The translations under genes and the position numbers were made by a program. Under the pieces are notes generated by a model that saw only the letters and a list, made by a program, of their open reading frames with translations, searched no databases and was not told the DNA's origin. From Bradyrhizobium sp. CCGUVB1N3 (lineage in GTDB: Bacteria; Pseudomonadota; Alphaproteobacteria; Rhizobiales; Xanthobacteraceae): 64,000 nucleotides of DNA. This document shows, piece by piece, positions 18,433 to 26,628 of the stretch (the stretch's first letter is position 1; each line of letters begins with the position of its first letter). The stretch spans positions 3,224,001-3,288,000 of the forward strand of contig NZ_JANADR010000001.1 in NCBI RefSeq assembly GCF_024199925.1, given 5' to 3'.

Positions 18433-18618
18433 CTAAGCGGCTCGCAACCAGCGGAGCCATCTATGGTCGGCCTCCCTGCGCACTCTGAACCGGTCGACGC
18501 ACTTCCTGGAGCAGAGCGCCGTACGCCAGCAGTAGTAGCGAATAAGCCCAAACTTTCCGCCGCAGACGGCGCAGCAACCCGCCGAACCGTGGTGAGGATT
18601 CTTGGAGCTCTTGCCCAT
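18433..18618 (-). CDS. Small Cys-rich, probable zinc-knuckle protein (61 aa)
   Basis: AGGAGG lies 6-7 nt before ATG 18618, which decides the start over the longer frame. The protein has CCAVC, then YYCWRTALCSRKC about 17 residues on, with a basic Arg/Trp-rich tail. The CxxC...CxxxC spacing mirrors its neighbour. It lies about 210 nt downstream of a perfect sigma-54 promoter. It may be an RNA- or protein-binding accessory or a metal handler. No family name is claimed. Confidence 0.65.
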   Translation of the reverse strand: MGKSSKNPHHGSAGCCAVCGGKFGLIRYYCWRTALCSRKCVDRFRVRREADHRWLRWLRAA

Positions 18619-18841
18619 TCTGGCCTCCTGTCGATATCGCGTGAATAATTCTCCGAGCTTTCCACATAGCACCGCGACCACACGCGAAGTGCGGCGTCGG
18701 CGATGGCGTTGGCTTGCAATGTCTCGCGGCGGATACGGACGCCAGGCGCAAGAGCTTGCCTCTGATGCGCGCCTCAAGGCGAAGCGGCTCGTTCTTGGCC
18801 GTATCGGTGTGCTTCGCCAGCGAGTACCAGCAGAGGAGGTG

Positions 18842-18857
18842 TGCAACAGCCGTGCCA
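18842..18857 (-). promoter_or_regulatory. Second sigma-54 promoter (Cys-rich pair)
   Basis: The reverse strand TGGCACG-GCTG-TTGCA again matches the -24/-12 consensus at all defined positions. The neighbourhood resembles the mimA promoter: forward strand GCAA-N3-CCGTGCCAG-N7-AGGGC here, with -N8- there. Start would be near 18831. Confidence 0.85.
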
Positions 18858-18962
18858 GATCTTCGAGGGCTTCTATCGGATCGTCTTCTGCGCCAGCAGA
18901 AGACAGAGCTGGACGACATTGGATGATTGCGGGTATCGCCCTGAGACCGGTCGCGTTGCAAA

Positions 18963-19039
18963 TTGCGACGACGACGCAAAATGAGACTTTGTGCGAACCG
19001 CGCGGGTATTCGTCCAGCCCCGCAGCATTTGCGCCGCAA
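18963..19039. promoter_or_regulatory. Candidate activator sites upstream of the second sigma-54 promoter
   Basis: TTGCG-N7-CGCAA (18963-18979) and TTGCGCCGCAA (19029-19039) lie 105-180 bp upstream of the -24 element. The stretch GCAAATTGCGAC here is also found in the mim cluster at 17689-17700, and GCAAAATGAGA follows in both. The spacing and sequence indicate a duplicated control module. Confidence 0.6.
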
Positions 19040-19131
19040 CATGAGCAGTCTGCGCGGTTGCCTGGACAGACGGAGGGACGTCAAATCCATCGCGAGGAGT
19101 GCATTCTCGCGATGGATGACTTGGTTCTGAA

Positions 19132-20184
19132 TTAAGGAATTAAGACAGCGCGTCCATGAATCTTGCCGGCGTTGAGATCGTGCAACGCCTTGTTCGCATC
19201 CGCCAGGCGATATTCGGCGGTCGCGAGTTCAACCAAACCTCGCTCCGCGAGGGCCATCAACTCCGTTAGCTCGGCCCATGTGCCGACCAGATTTCCGATG
19301 ATGTTTTTCTCGGTAATCACCATGTCGACGGTCGGAACACGGATGTCCTCACCATAGCCAACGACGTAATAGCTGCCCATCGGACGGGTCATCGCCAGGC
19401 CTTTGGATGTCGTGCCCTTCTCGCCGACGAAATCGATCACCGCTTCCGCGCCGTTTCCGGCAGTCAGAGCCAGCACCGCTGCCACTTCGTTGCCGTCGGC
19501 CTTCACCAGATGATCGGCGCCGGACTTTTCGGCCAATTTCAGCGACGCTTCGGACTTGTCCACCACGATAACGTCGGCCGCACACATCGCCTTGAGGCAC
19601 TGGATTCCGATGTGGCCCAAGCCACCCGCTCCAATAACGACGCAGGATTCGCCCGGCAGAAGGTGACGCGTGGCCTTCTTGATCGCTCGATAGGCCGTGA
19701 GGCCCGCATCCGCGTAGGGCGCCACATCCTTCGGCGCGAGCGTCCGCGGCAGCGGCACGATATTGCGTTCCGAGGTGCAAAGGAATTCCGCGTAGCCGCC
19801 GTTGCAATCGAGACCCGGAAAAGTGCCGGGACCGTGCATGTCGAAGCCACGACGACAGGCGAGACACGTGCCGCCGGTGATCTTCGGATGAACGATTACC
19901 GGGTCGCCTTTCTTCAGGCCCTCAACTTCCTTGCCAACCTCTTCGATCCAGCCTGCATTTTCGTGTCCCATGATGATGGGTAGCAGTTTGTCGCCGGTCG
20001 GATCCATATGCGGCTTCCAGACGCCTTCGATGATATGAAGATCGGTCCTGCAGACACCCGCGCCGCCGATACGGACGATGACGTCCGTAGATTTGGTCAG
20101 CTTGGGATCCGGCACTCTTTCCTCGCTGACCCACTGGTCGTTGGAAAGCTTCTCGTCATACGCTCTCAATACTTGGGCTCTCAT
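19132..20184 (-). CDS. Zinc-dependent alcohol dehydrogenase (MDR family)
   Basis: The 350-residue enzyme shows the catalytic zinc Cys in GAGVCRTDLH, GHENAGWIEEVG, a structural-zinc region (GTCLACRRGFDMHGPGTF with fewer Cys than classical ADH) and the Rossmann motif VIGAGGLGHIG. It should oxidise the primary or secondary alcohol made by the monooxygenase (such as propanol) with NAD+. The second ATG (20184) is preferred because GGAGG is better spaced. A sigma-54 promoter lies 40-55 bp before the transcript start region. Confidence 0.92.
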   Translation of the reverse strand: MRAQVLRAYDEKLSNDQWVSEERVPDPKLTKSTDVIVRIGGAGVCRTDLHIIEGVWKPHMDPTGDKLLPIIMGHENAGWIEEVGKEVEGLKKGDPVIVHPKITGGTCLACRRGFDMHGPGTFPGLDCNGGYAEFLCTSERNIVPLPRTLAPKDVAPYADAGLTAYRAIKKATRHLLPGESCVVIGAGGLGHIGIQCLKAMCAADVIVVDKSEASLKLAEKSGADHLVKADGNEVAAVLALTAGNGAEAVIDFVGEKGTTSKGLAMTRPMGSYYVVGYGEDIRVPTVDMVITEKNIIGNLVGTWAELTELMALAERGLVELATAEYRLADANKALHDLNAGKIHGRAVLIP

Positions 20185-20237
20185 CATCTCCTCCGTTTCC
20201 TCGGCGACCTTCGGGTCTCCATCGGCGACGGTGCCTC

Positions 20238-20253
20238 AGCATTTTCTGTGCCA
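20238..20253 (-). promoter_or_regulatory. Third sigma-54 promoter (alcohol dehydrogenase)
   Basis: On the reverse strand TGGCACA-GAAA-ATGCT keeps the invariant GG-N10-GC and has two mismatches to TGGCACG-N4-TTGCW. Start near 20227 leaves a leader of about 40 nt. Confidence 0.65.
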
Positions 20254-20310
20254 GTGGGCTTAATTCGCGGCGCCGACCAGCCAATCCTTCGAAATGGATA
20301 GCCGCAGTGC

Positions 20311-20322
20311 TGCGGTGCACCG
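20311..20322. promoter_or_regulatory. Candidate activator site upstream of alcohol dehydrogenase
   Basis: The core TGCGGTGCA is shared with the reverse complement of the mim site TTGCACCGCAA, and it sits in the palindrome GCGGTGCACCGC. It lies about 58 bp upstream of the -24 element and between the divergent dehydrogenase and cytochrome genes, so it could serve both. Confidence 0.45.
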
Positions 20323-20413
20323 CGGAACATGTCGATCGTTCGCAATGAAACAACCCGTTACTACCAAGTATGGATTTGTGTCCTCTAAGGTCCTCCATCA
20401 TCACGGAGGATCG

Positions 20414-20815
20414 ATGGCCAAGTTCGGCTCAATAAGAGTAATGGCGGCCGGCGTTTGCACTGCATTTCTTGTTGCGCCAACAGCCAGCGCTCAGATGCCG
20501 CTGCCAGCCGCCAAGCCTCTCGACGGCGCAATGCTGTTCAAACACCAATGCGCCACGTGCCATACCACGAACCTGTCGGACCCAGTCCGACAGGGGCCAT
20601 CACTTTACAAGGTCGTCGGACGTTCCGCCGGCAGGGCGGACGGGTTTCACTACTCGGATGGATTCGCCAAAGCAGACTTCGTCTGGGACGACGCGAGGCT
20701 TGATGCCTGGCTGACAAATCCGCAGGCGCTGATTCCGGGTGCGGTGATGGCCTATCGGCAAGCCAAACCGGAAACTCGCGCTGCGATTATCGCCTACCTC
20801 AAGGAGCTCAACTGA
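20414..20815 (+). CDS. Exported c-type cytochrome
   Basis: Starting at ATG 20414 (GGAGG 5 nt upstream) gives 133 residues: a Sec signal peptide (VCTAFLVAPTASA), a single haem motif CATCH, a Met ligand candidate (AVMAYRQ) near the end and a class I cytochrome c fold. It should accept electrons from the flavoprotein dehydrogenase encoded two genes downstream. It is the first gene of a four-gene operon divergent from the alcohol dehydrogenase. Confidence 0.9.
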   Translation: MAKFGSIRVMAAGVCTAFLVAPTASAQMPLPAAKPLDGAMLFKHQCATCHTTNLSDPVRQGPSLYKVVGRSAGRADGFHYSDGFAKADFVWDDARLDAWLTNPQALIPGAVMAYRQAKPETRAAIIAYLKELN

Positions 20816-21211
20816 ATGGCCAAACCGGTTCACTCGATGATCCGCGTGCTCGATGAAGCGAAATCGCTCGACTTCTACAAGCGTGCTTTTGGGCTCGATG
20901 TCGCAGATCATCTGAAGTTTTCCGACTTCGCACTGATCTATCTGCGCCATCCGTCTTCACCGTTCGAGGTCGAGCTGACCGTCAATTTCGATCGAAAAGC
21001 GGCTTACGCGCTGGGCGACGGCTACGGCCATCTTGCAGTCGTCGTCGACGACGTTGACGCGGAACACAAGCGTTTCGAACGCGAGAATCTATCACCGGGA
21101 CCTCTGCGCGACTTCAAGCATGACGGCGCGACTCTGGCGCGTTTCTTCTTCGTCGCCGATCCGGACGGATACAAGATCGAAGTGATCCAGCGGGGCGGTC
21201 GCTTCGGCTAA
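20816..21211 (+). CDS. VOC-superfamily protein (glyoxalase I/LGUL-like)
   Basis: The 131-residue protein has paired beta-alpha-beta-beta-beta modules, with metal-ligand-type positions in KPVHSMIRVLDEAKSLDFY, VELTVNF, GHLAVVVDDV and YKIEVIQRG. The fold includes glyoxalase I; methylglyoxal or a related aldehyde is a plausible substrate next to an acetone/acetol pathway. Its ATG follows the cytochrome stop directly. Confidence 0.88.
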   Translation: MAKPVHSMIRVLDEAKSLDFYKRAFGLDVADHLKFSDFALIYLRHPSSPFEVELTVNFDRKAAYALGDGYGHLAVVVDDVDAEHKRFERENLSPGPLRDFKHDGATLARFFFVADPDGYKIEVIQRGGRFG

Positions 21212-21245
21212 TTGCAATAAACAAGACATGCCACGGAGGAAACTC

Positions 21246-21794
21246 ATGAGAGAAGTCGATCGTCGCAGCAAATATGATCGCCGCGTGTTCCTGAAGGGGG
21301 CGGCTGCAACGGCACCGGCGGTTGCAATCGCGACCAGTATGGGCCTCGGCGTCAGCGACGCGTGGGCCGATGACGCGACCACGCTGACACCAGCGACGCT
21401 GAAGACCCTGGTGAAGATGGCGCGCGACATCTATCCACACGATTTCCTCGGCGACAGCTATTACATCACCGCGGTGAAGCCGTGGGACGGCAAGGCAGCC
21501 AAGGATCCCGCCATCAAGTCGCTGATCTCCGACGGCATTACCCAGCTCGATAGAGCGGCCAACGACCGTCACAAGGTCCCCTATGTGCAGGTGCAATGGG
21601 AGAACGACCGGGTCGCACTGCTCCAGCAGATCGAGCAGACCGCATTCTTCCAGAAGATCCGCAGCGACCTCGTCGTCTCGCTCTACATCCAGAAAGAGGT
21701 CTGGCCGAAATTCGGCTACGAGGGCTCCTCGGCCGAGCATGGCGGCTACATCAAGCGCGGCTTCGCCGACATCGATTGGCTCCCGAAAGTCTAG
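21246..21794 (+). CDS. Tat-exported small subunit of a GMC dehydrogenase (gluconate 2-dehydrogenase subunit 3 family)
   Basis: ATG 21246 follows GGAGG. The 182-residue protein begins with a twin-arginine signal (DRRVFLKGAAATAPAVA) and matches the small subunit of gluconate/fructose dehydrogenases in length and helical layout. In that family the small subunit carries the flavoprotein through Tat to the periplasm. It sits between the VOC gene and the GMC gene. Confidence 0.88.
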   Translation: MREVDRRSKYDRRVFLKGAAATAPAVAIATSMGLGVSDAWADDATTLTPATLKTLVKMARDIYPHDFLGDSYYITAVKPWDGKAAKDPAIKSLISDGITQLDRAANDRHKVPYVQVQWENDRVALLQQIEQTAFFQKIRSDLVVSLYIQKEVWPKFGYEGSSAEHGGYIKRGFADIDWLPKV

Positions 21795-21820
21795 GCTGCG
21801 AGCGGTTTGGAGAAAATAAC

Positions 21821-23389
21821 ATGGCAAAATTCGATCTCAATGACAGCGGCGTGGTCGTCATCGTCGGCTCCGGCGCAGGCGGGGGAACGCTCGGCAACGA
21901 GCTCGCGCAAAAAGGCGTCAAGGTCGTCATCCTCGAAGCCGGTCCGCGTGTCGAGAACCAGGACTTCGTCAACGACGAGTGGGAGAGCTTCGGGCAGCTC
22001 GCCTGGTCGGACATGCGCACGACATCGGGAAGCTGGCGCGTCGCCAAGGATTTCCCGAACCTGCCAGCCTGGATCGTGAAGGCAGTCGGTGGTTCGACCA
22101 CTCATTGGGCCGGCGCGTCGCTGCGCTTCGACGAGCACGAGTTCAGGATCAAGTCGGCCTACGGCGAAATTCCCGGCGCGAACCTGCTGGACTGGCCGAT
22201 CACGCTCGCGGAGATGGAGCCGTACTACGCCAAGGCCGAGGACAAGATGGGCGTGACGCGGACCAACGGCATCCCGGGCCTGCCTGGCAATAATAATTTC
22301 AAGGTGCTGGAGGCCGGCGCCAAGAAACTTGGCTATAAGGACGTCCACACCGGGCGAATGGCGATCAACAGCGAGCCGCGCGATGGCCGCGGCTCTTGCC
22401 AGCAGATCGGCTTCTGCTTCCAGGGCTGCAAGTCCGGCGCAAAGTGGTCGACGCTCTACACCGAGATTCCTAAGGGCGAGGCCACCGGCAATCTCGAAGT
22501 GCGACCGGGCAGCATGGTGATCAAGATCGAGCATGACGCGTCTGGCAAGGTGACTGGCGTGGTCTATGCCGACGAGACCGGCACGATGCAGCGCCAGAAG
22601 GCCCGCATTGTGGCGGTCGCCGGTAACTCGATCGAGAGCCCGCGGCTATTGCTCAACAGCGCCTCCAACATGTTCTCCGATGGGCTCGCCAACTCATCGG
22701 GCCAAGTCGGCCGCAACTACATGCGGCACATGACCGGCAGCGTCTACGCCGTCTTCGAGAAGTCGGTGCACATGTATCGCGGCACCACCATGGCCGGCAT
22801 CGTCCGCGATGAGGCCAGGAACGATCCGAAGCGCGGCTTCGTCGGCGGCTACGAGATGGAAACGTTGTCGATCGGCCTGCCCTTCATGGCCGCGTTCCTC
22901 AATCCCGGCGGCTGGGGTCGCCCCTTCACGTCAGCGATGGAGGGCTATCCGCGCATGGCCGGCATGTGGCTCGTCGGCGAAGACATGCCGCAAGCGACCA
23001 ACCGGATCACGCTCGATCCGAAGGTCAAGGACAAGTTCGGCATGCCGGTCGCGAACGTCCATTTCGACGATCATCCGAACGACATCGCGATGCGTGCCCA
23101 TGCCTACAAGCAGGGGGCCGCCGTCTACGAAGCCGTCGGCGCCACCGTAACCTACCCGACACCGCCCTATCCGAGCACACACAACCTCGGCACCAACCGC
23201 ATGAGCGAGAAGCCCAGGGACGGCGTGGTGAACAAGTTCGGCCAGACTCACGACATCAAGAACTTGTTCATCTCCGACGGCAGTCAATTCACCTCGGGCG
23301 CAGCCTGCAATCCGACGCTGTCGATCGTATCGCTGGCAATCCGGCAGGCGGACTACATAGCTGCCGCAATGCAGAAGAAGGAGATCTAA
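21821..23389 (+). CDS. GMC-family FAD oxidoreductase, catalytic subunit
   Basis: The 522-residue protein has the FAD motif VIVGSGAGGGTLGNELA, GSTTHWAGASLRF, Cys-rich QIGFCFQGCKSGAKW, and the C-terminal GMC signature NLGTNRMSEKP and DGSQFTSGAACNPTLSI. It lacks a signal peptide, consistent with Tat co-export with the small subunit. With the cytochrome c it forms a three-component alcohol/polyol dehydrogenase. Substrate unknown; a hydroxylated product of the monooxygenase is plausible from context. Confidence 0.92.
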   Translation: MAKFDLNDSGVVVIVGSGAGGGTLGNELAQKGVKVVILEAGPRVENQDFVNDEWESFGQLAWSDMRTTSGSWRVAKDFPNLPAWIVKAVGGSTTHWAGASLRFDEHEFRIKSAYGEIPGANLLDWPITLAEMEPYYAKAEDKMGVTRTNGIPGLPGNNNFKVLEAGAKKLGYKDVHTGRMAINSEPRDGRGSCQQIGFCFQGCKSGAKWSTLYTEIPKGEATGNLEVRPGSMVIKIEHDASGKVTGVVYADETGTMQRQKARIVAVAGNSIESPRLLLNSASNMFSDGLANSSGQVGRNYMRHMTGSVYAVFEKSVHMYRGTTMAGIVRDEARNDPKRGFVGGYEMETLSIGLPFMAAFLNPGGWGRPFTSAMEGYPRMAGMWLVGEDMPQATNRITLDPKVKDKFGMPVANVHFDDHPNDIAMRAHAYKQGAAVYEAVGATVTYPTPPYPSTHNLGTNRMSEKPRDGVVNKFGQTHDIKNLFISDGSQFTSGAACNPTLSIVSLAIRQADYIAAAMQKKEI

Positions 23390-23403
23390 GTTCGTCTACG
23401 GGC

Positions 23404-23440
23404 AAGCAGCTCTGTCACTTGAAAAGTGCCAGAGCTGCTT
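23404..23440. terminator. Strong bidirectional hairpin terminator
   Basis: An 11-bp perfect stem AAGCAGCTCTG/CAGAGCTGCTT is extended inward by CACTT/AAGTG, and short T runs follow. It lies 15 bp past the GMC stop and overlaps the last codons of the convergent RHH gene. Confidence 0.75.
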
Positions 23441-23795
23441 CTTCATGCCGCTTGCGCTCCAAGGCGGAGAGCCGGGACTCCGGCTCGCTGCTCCGCAACA
23501 CTGATATCGGCGTAACGAAATCACTCTTCGTACTGTCGCCACTGGAGCGATAGATCAGGCAGCAACATCGCAAGAGCGAGGTGAAATTGTTCACTTCGCC
23601 GTAATGCTCAAGGACCTCATTGTGAAGAGTTGTCAGAAATTTGGCGAGGCTCATCCTCTCCTTTGCTGCAATCTCTTCCAACGTGTCCCAAAATGCGAGT
23701 TCGAGACGAATGGATGTGCAGTGCCCTCCAATCCGCAGCGAACGGGTCTGCGTTTCGTAGTTGCGTTGAGGCTGTCGCGCGAACAGATTGCACAT
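23415..23795 (-). CDS. Ribbon-helix-helix domain protein
   Basis: ATG 23795 follows GAGGGGA and gives 126 residues. Residues 15-75 match the RHH_4-type domain (TRSLRIGGHCTSIRLELAFWDTLEEIA...SLAKFLTTLH), a small DNA-binding fold that uses a beta strand. The C-terminal part is Cys- and Ser-rich and not recognised. A role as a local repressor is possible. Confidence 0.8.
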   Translation of the reverse strand: MCNLFARQPQRNYETQTRSLRIGGHCTSIRLELAFWDTLEEIAAKERMSLAKFLTTLHNEVLEHYGEVNNFTSLLRCCCLIYRSSGDSTKSDFVTPISVLRSSEPESRLSALERKRHEEAALALFK

Positions 23796-24051
23796 GGCCG
23801 TTCCCCTCGGATGCTCTACTTCTTTTATATGGCACAATCGGAAGCAGCAAGCCACAGCAGTGCCAGCCGAGTGCACCTGGGGTTCTGCGCCTAGGAGTTC
23901 TGACAGCCGGATTGACCGGCTACATGCGCTGCCGCGGAAGATCTTGAGGATCAGAATATATCGGCAGACCGGCTGGGTTCACGAGAATCCAATCCGCGCG
24001 CGGCTCTGAACCCTCAACAAGTGAGCGACTCGCTGCTGGCAAACGCATTGT

Positions 24052-24987
24052 CTACGCGGTGGACGTTGCCCCAAGCACTGAGTGCGACGGTAGACCCCTT
24101 ACGAAATCTATGAATGCGCGCAACGGCGCCGGCACGAGACGTCGGCCAGGATAGTAGAGAAAGGGACCCGAAAAGCTTTGCCACCAGGGTTCGAGCACCG
24201 GCTCGAGCTGACCCCTGGCGAGATAGGGGTGCAGCCAGTCCTCGAAAAGGGTGATGATGCCGGTACCGGCGATAGCCGCGGCAACGGCGAGATCTGTCGC
24301 CGTCCCGACGCTGACCAGCAGAGGTCCTTTGGGCTCGACGCGAACGATTTCGCCCTCACGTTCAAACTCCCACGGGGCCGTCATCGCACCGGACGAAAAA
24401 CGGCCGCCAAGACAAGCGTAGTTAAGGAGGTCGCGAGGATGATTGGGCCGGCCGTGGCGATCAAGATAGTTTGGAGAGGCAGCGGTTGCGAAGCGCTGAA
24501 TGCGAGGTCCGATCGGTATGGCCATCATATCCTGCTCCAGACGTTCGTCGTATCTGATGCCGGCATCGCAACCCGCCGCCAGAACGTCGATGAAACTATC
24601 CTCCGCAATGATCTCCAGCCGAATGTCGGGATAGGCCGCGAGGAAGCGCGGCACGATGGTGGGCAGCACGAGGCGTGCCGCGCTGACGGGTACGTTGAGA
24701 CGCAGCGTGCCTGCAGGCCTGTCGCGGTAGTTGTTGACGACGTCGACGGCAGCTTCCACCGCGGCGAATGCTGGTCCGAGCCGCTCGAGGAGACGCTGAC
24801 CCGCCTCGGTGGGCGCCACGGTTCGCGTCGTTCGGTTCAACAATCTGACGCCGAGTTGCGCTTCCAGCCTGGTTACCGCTTCGCTGAGCCCTGACGCACT
24901 GGCCCCGCTCGAGCGAGCTCCGTCGCGAAAGCCACCGGCCCGCGCGACGGTCACAAAAGCGTTCAGTTCACCCAGATCGACTTTCAC
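24052..24987 (-). CDS. LysR-family transcriptional regulator
   Basis: The 311-residue protein has an N-terminal HTH (SGASASGLSEAVTRLEAQLG, NRTTRTVAPTEAG) and an effector domain. It is of the group that regulates divergent oxidoreductases. It faces an aldo/keto reductase across a 97-bp gap that contains a perfect inverted repeat, so that gene is the likely target. Confidence 0.9.
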   Translation of the reverse strand: MKVDLGELNAFVTVARAGGFRDGARSSGASASGLSEAVTRLEAQLGVRLLNRTTRTVAPTEAGQRLLERLGPAFAAVEAAVDVVNNYRDRPAGTLRLNVPVSAARLVLPTIVPRFLAAYPDIRLEIIAEDSFIDVLAAGCDAGIRYDERLEQDMMAIPIGPRIQRFATAASPNYLDRHGRPNHPRDLLNYACLGGRFSSGAMTAPWEFEREGEIVRVEPKGPLLVSVGTATDLAVAAAIAGTGIITLFEDWLHPYLARGQLEPVLEPWWQSFSGPFLYYPGRRLVPAPLRAFIDFVRGLPSHSVLGATSTA

Positions 24988-24997
24988 TGTTCGCTTC

Positions 24998-25016
24998 TCC
25001 GAACGACCCGTTCGGA
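24998..25016. promoter_or_regulatory. LysR operator between regulator and aldo/keto reductase
   Basis: TCCGAAC-GACCC-GTTCGGA is a perfect 7-bp inverted repeat with a 5-bp spacer, 11 bp upstream of the LysR start and in the divergent promoter region. Confidence 0.65.
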
Positions 25017-25084
25017 TTGTACCCAGTTATCGAGCACGCGGGCAACGTCTACCTACCGACCATTGGATTTTATGGAGATGACCT

Positions 25085-25960
25085 ATGCCCAACCCCGCCC
25101 CGACTGCCAGCTTTGACCTCGGAGACCGCCGCGTGAAGCGGCTTGGCTACGGCGCCATGCAGCTTGCTGGCCCCCACGTGTTCGGTCCGCCCCGGGATCG
25201 CGCCGCGGCATTGGCAGTCCTGCGAGCAGCCATCGCGTCGGGCGTGAATCATATCGACACAGCCGACTTCTACGGCCCGCATGTCACGAACCAGCTGATC
25301 CGGGAGGCGCTGCACCCCTATCCCAAAGACCTCGTCATCGTCACCAAAATCGGCGCCCGACGCGGCGCGGACGCTTCATGGAATCCGGCCGTCTCGCGCG
25401 AAGAGCTCACCCAGGCGGTCCACGACAATCTGAGCAATCTCGGGCTCGACGCGCTCGATGTCGTCAATTTTCGCGTCATGATCGACGCGCATGGTCCGGC
25501 CGAGGGCTCGATCGAAGCGCCGCTGAACGTCTTGGCGGATCTGCAACGTCAGGGCCTGATAAGGCATATTGGGCTGAGCAACGTGACCGCCGCGCAGGTC
25601 GCGGAAGGACGCAAGATTTGCAAGATCGTCTGCGTGCAGAACCAATACAATCTGGCCCACAGGTCTGACGACGCCTTGATCGACGACCTTGCCCGTGACG
25701 GCATCGCCTACGTGCCGTTCTTTCCGCTCGGCGGGTTCACCCCCCTGCAATCGTCCACTCTAACCGATGTCGCTGCAAGCCTCGGTGCAACGCCCATGCA
25801 GGTCGCGCTTGCTTGGCTGCTTCGTCGCTCGCCCAACATCCTCCTTATCCCCGGCACTTCGTCCGTCGCGCATCTGCGCGAGAATCTCGCCGCAGCCGAA
25901 CTCGATTTGCCGGATGATGCGATCGATGAGCTGAATGGCCTTGCCGGCAGTCCCGGTTGA
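25085..25960 (+). CDS. Aldo/keto reductase
   Basis: The 291-residue TIM-barrel protein shows the AKR signature: Asp and catalytic Tyr in HIDTADFYGP, Lys in VIVTKIGAR, GLSNVTAAQ, the NADP-binding late segment LIPGTSSVAHLRENL. It reduces aldehydes or ketones with NADPH. It is likely induced through the divergent LysR protein. Confidence 0.9.
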   Translation: MPNPAPTASFDLGDRRVKRLGYGAMQLAGPHVFGPPRDRAAALAVLRAAIASGVNHIDTADFYGPHVTNQLIREALHPYPKDLVIVTKIGARRGADASWNPAVSREELTQAVHDNLSNLGLDALDVVNFRVMIDAHGPAEGSIEAPLNVLADLQRQGLIRHIGLSNVTAAQVAEGRKICKIVCVQNQYNLAHRSDDALIDDLARDGIAYVPFFPLGGFTPLQSSTLTDVAASLGATPMQVALAWLLRRSPNILLIPGTSSVAHLRENLAAAELDLPDDAIDELNGLAGSPG

Positions 25961-26038
25961 GCGGTTTTCAGGCGCAGCATGGTGCCAGTGCTGCCTCATG
26001 CCAAATTGGGGCCGACAGTATGAAAATGGAAAACGCTC

Positions 26039-26322
26039 ATGGACATCGGGCGCCGCAATGCCTTCAAGACCCTGGTCGGTGCGACCCTCGCCGCCGCAAC
26101 GGCCCCGCAGGCTCTCGCACGTTCTGTCGAGATTGAATCCCGGATTGCCCGCTTGAATGGCTGCGACATTCATTATCGGGTCGCGGGTTCCGGTCCCACC
26201 GTCATGCTGCTCCACGGCTGGCCACAAACGTCCTTCGCATGGCTAGGCGTGATGCACAGGTTGGCCGACCTATACCGCTTGATCGCGCCCGACATCAGGG
26301 GCACGGGCCTCTCGGAAAAAAC
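26039..26322 (+). pseudogene. Truncated exported alpha/beta hydrolase (epoxide-hydrolase-like)
   Basis: From ATG 26039 the frame has an RR-type signal (RRNAFKTLVGATLAAATAPQALA) and the start of an alpha/beta hydrolase: HYRVAGSG, MLLHGWPQTSFAW, IAPDIRGTGLSEK. Similarity stops near 26322, before the nucleophile elbow, catalytic acid and His. The remaining frame to 26578 is unrelated. The break lies about 300 bp from the tRNA-Lys fragment, so a deletion or island junction removed the rest. Confidence 0.75.
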
Positions 26323-26628
26323 GGTATCGAGGTTTTGGATCAGCCTTGGACCGACAGCCTTACCCTGGTCGCATTCAGCGCTGTGTGGACCAGGCGCACT
26401 CGGATGCAACACGACTCTTGGCCCAATAATTCGCCCCAATATCCTATTCCACGATGCGCGGATTTTCGATCTGTACCACGTTCGCCGACGCATGCATCTT
26501 GCCGAGAAGAAAGCCGCAGAGACCACGCTCTGCTTTGAAATAGGATCGAGAATGAAAGATCGGCCATATAGCCGCTGACGACTTGTCGGAATGGCCGTCG
26601 CGAAGGGTGCCCAAGCCATTGAAAAGCT
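26323..26628. other. Junction DNA, no gene supported
   Basis: This is 306 bp between the broken hydrolase and the tRNA-Lys 3' end. Forward and reverse frames are open but lack recognisable domains or ribosome-binding sites. Confidence 0.4.
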
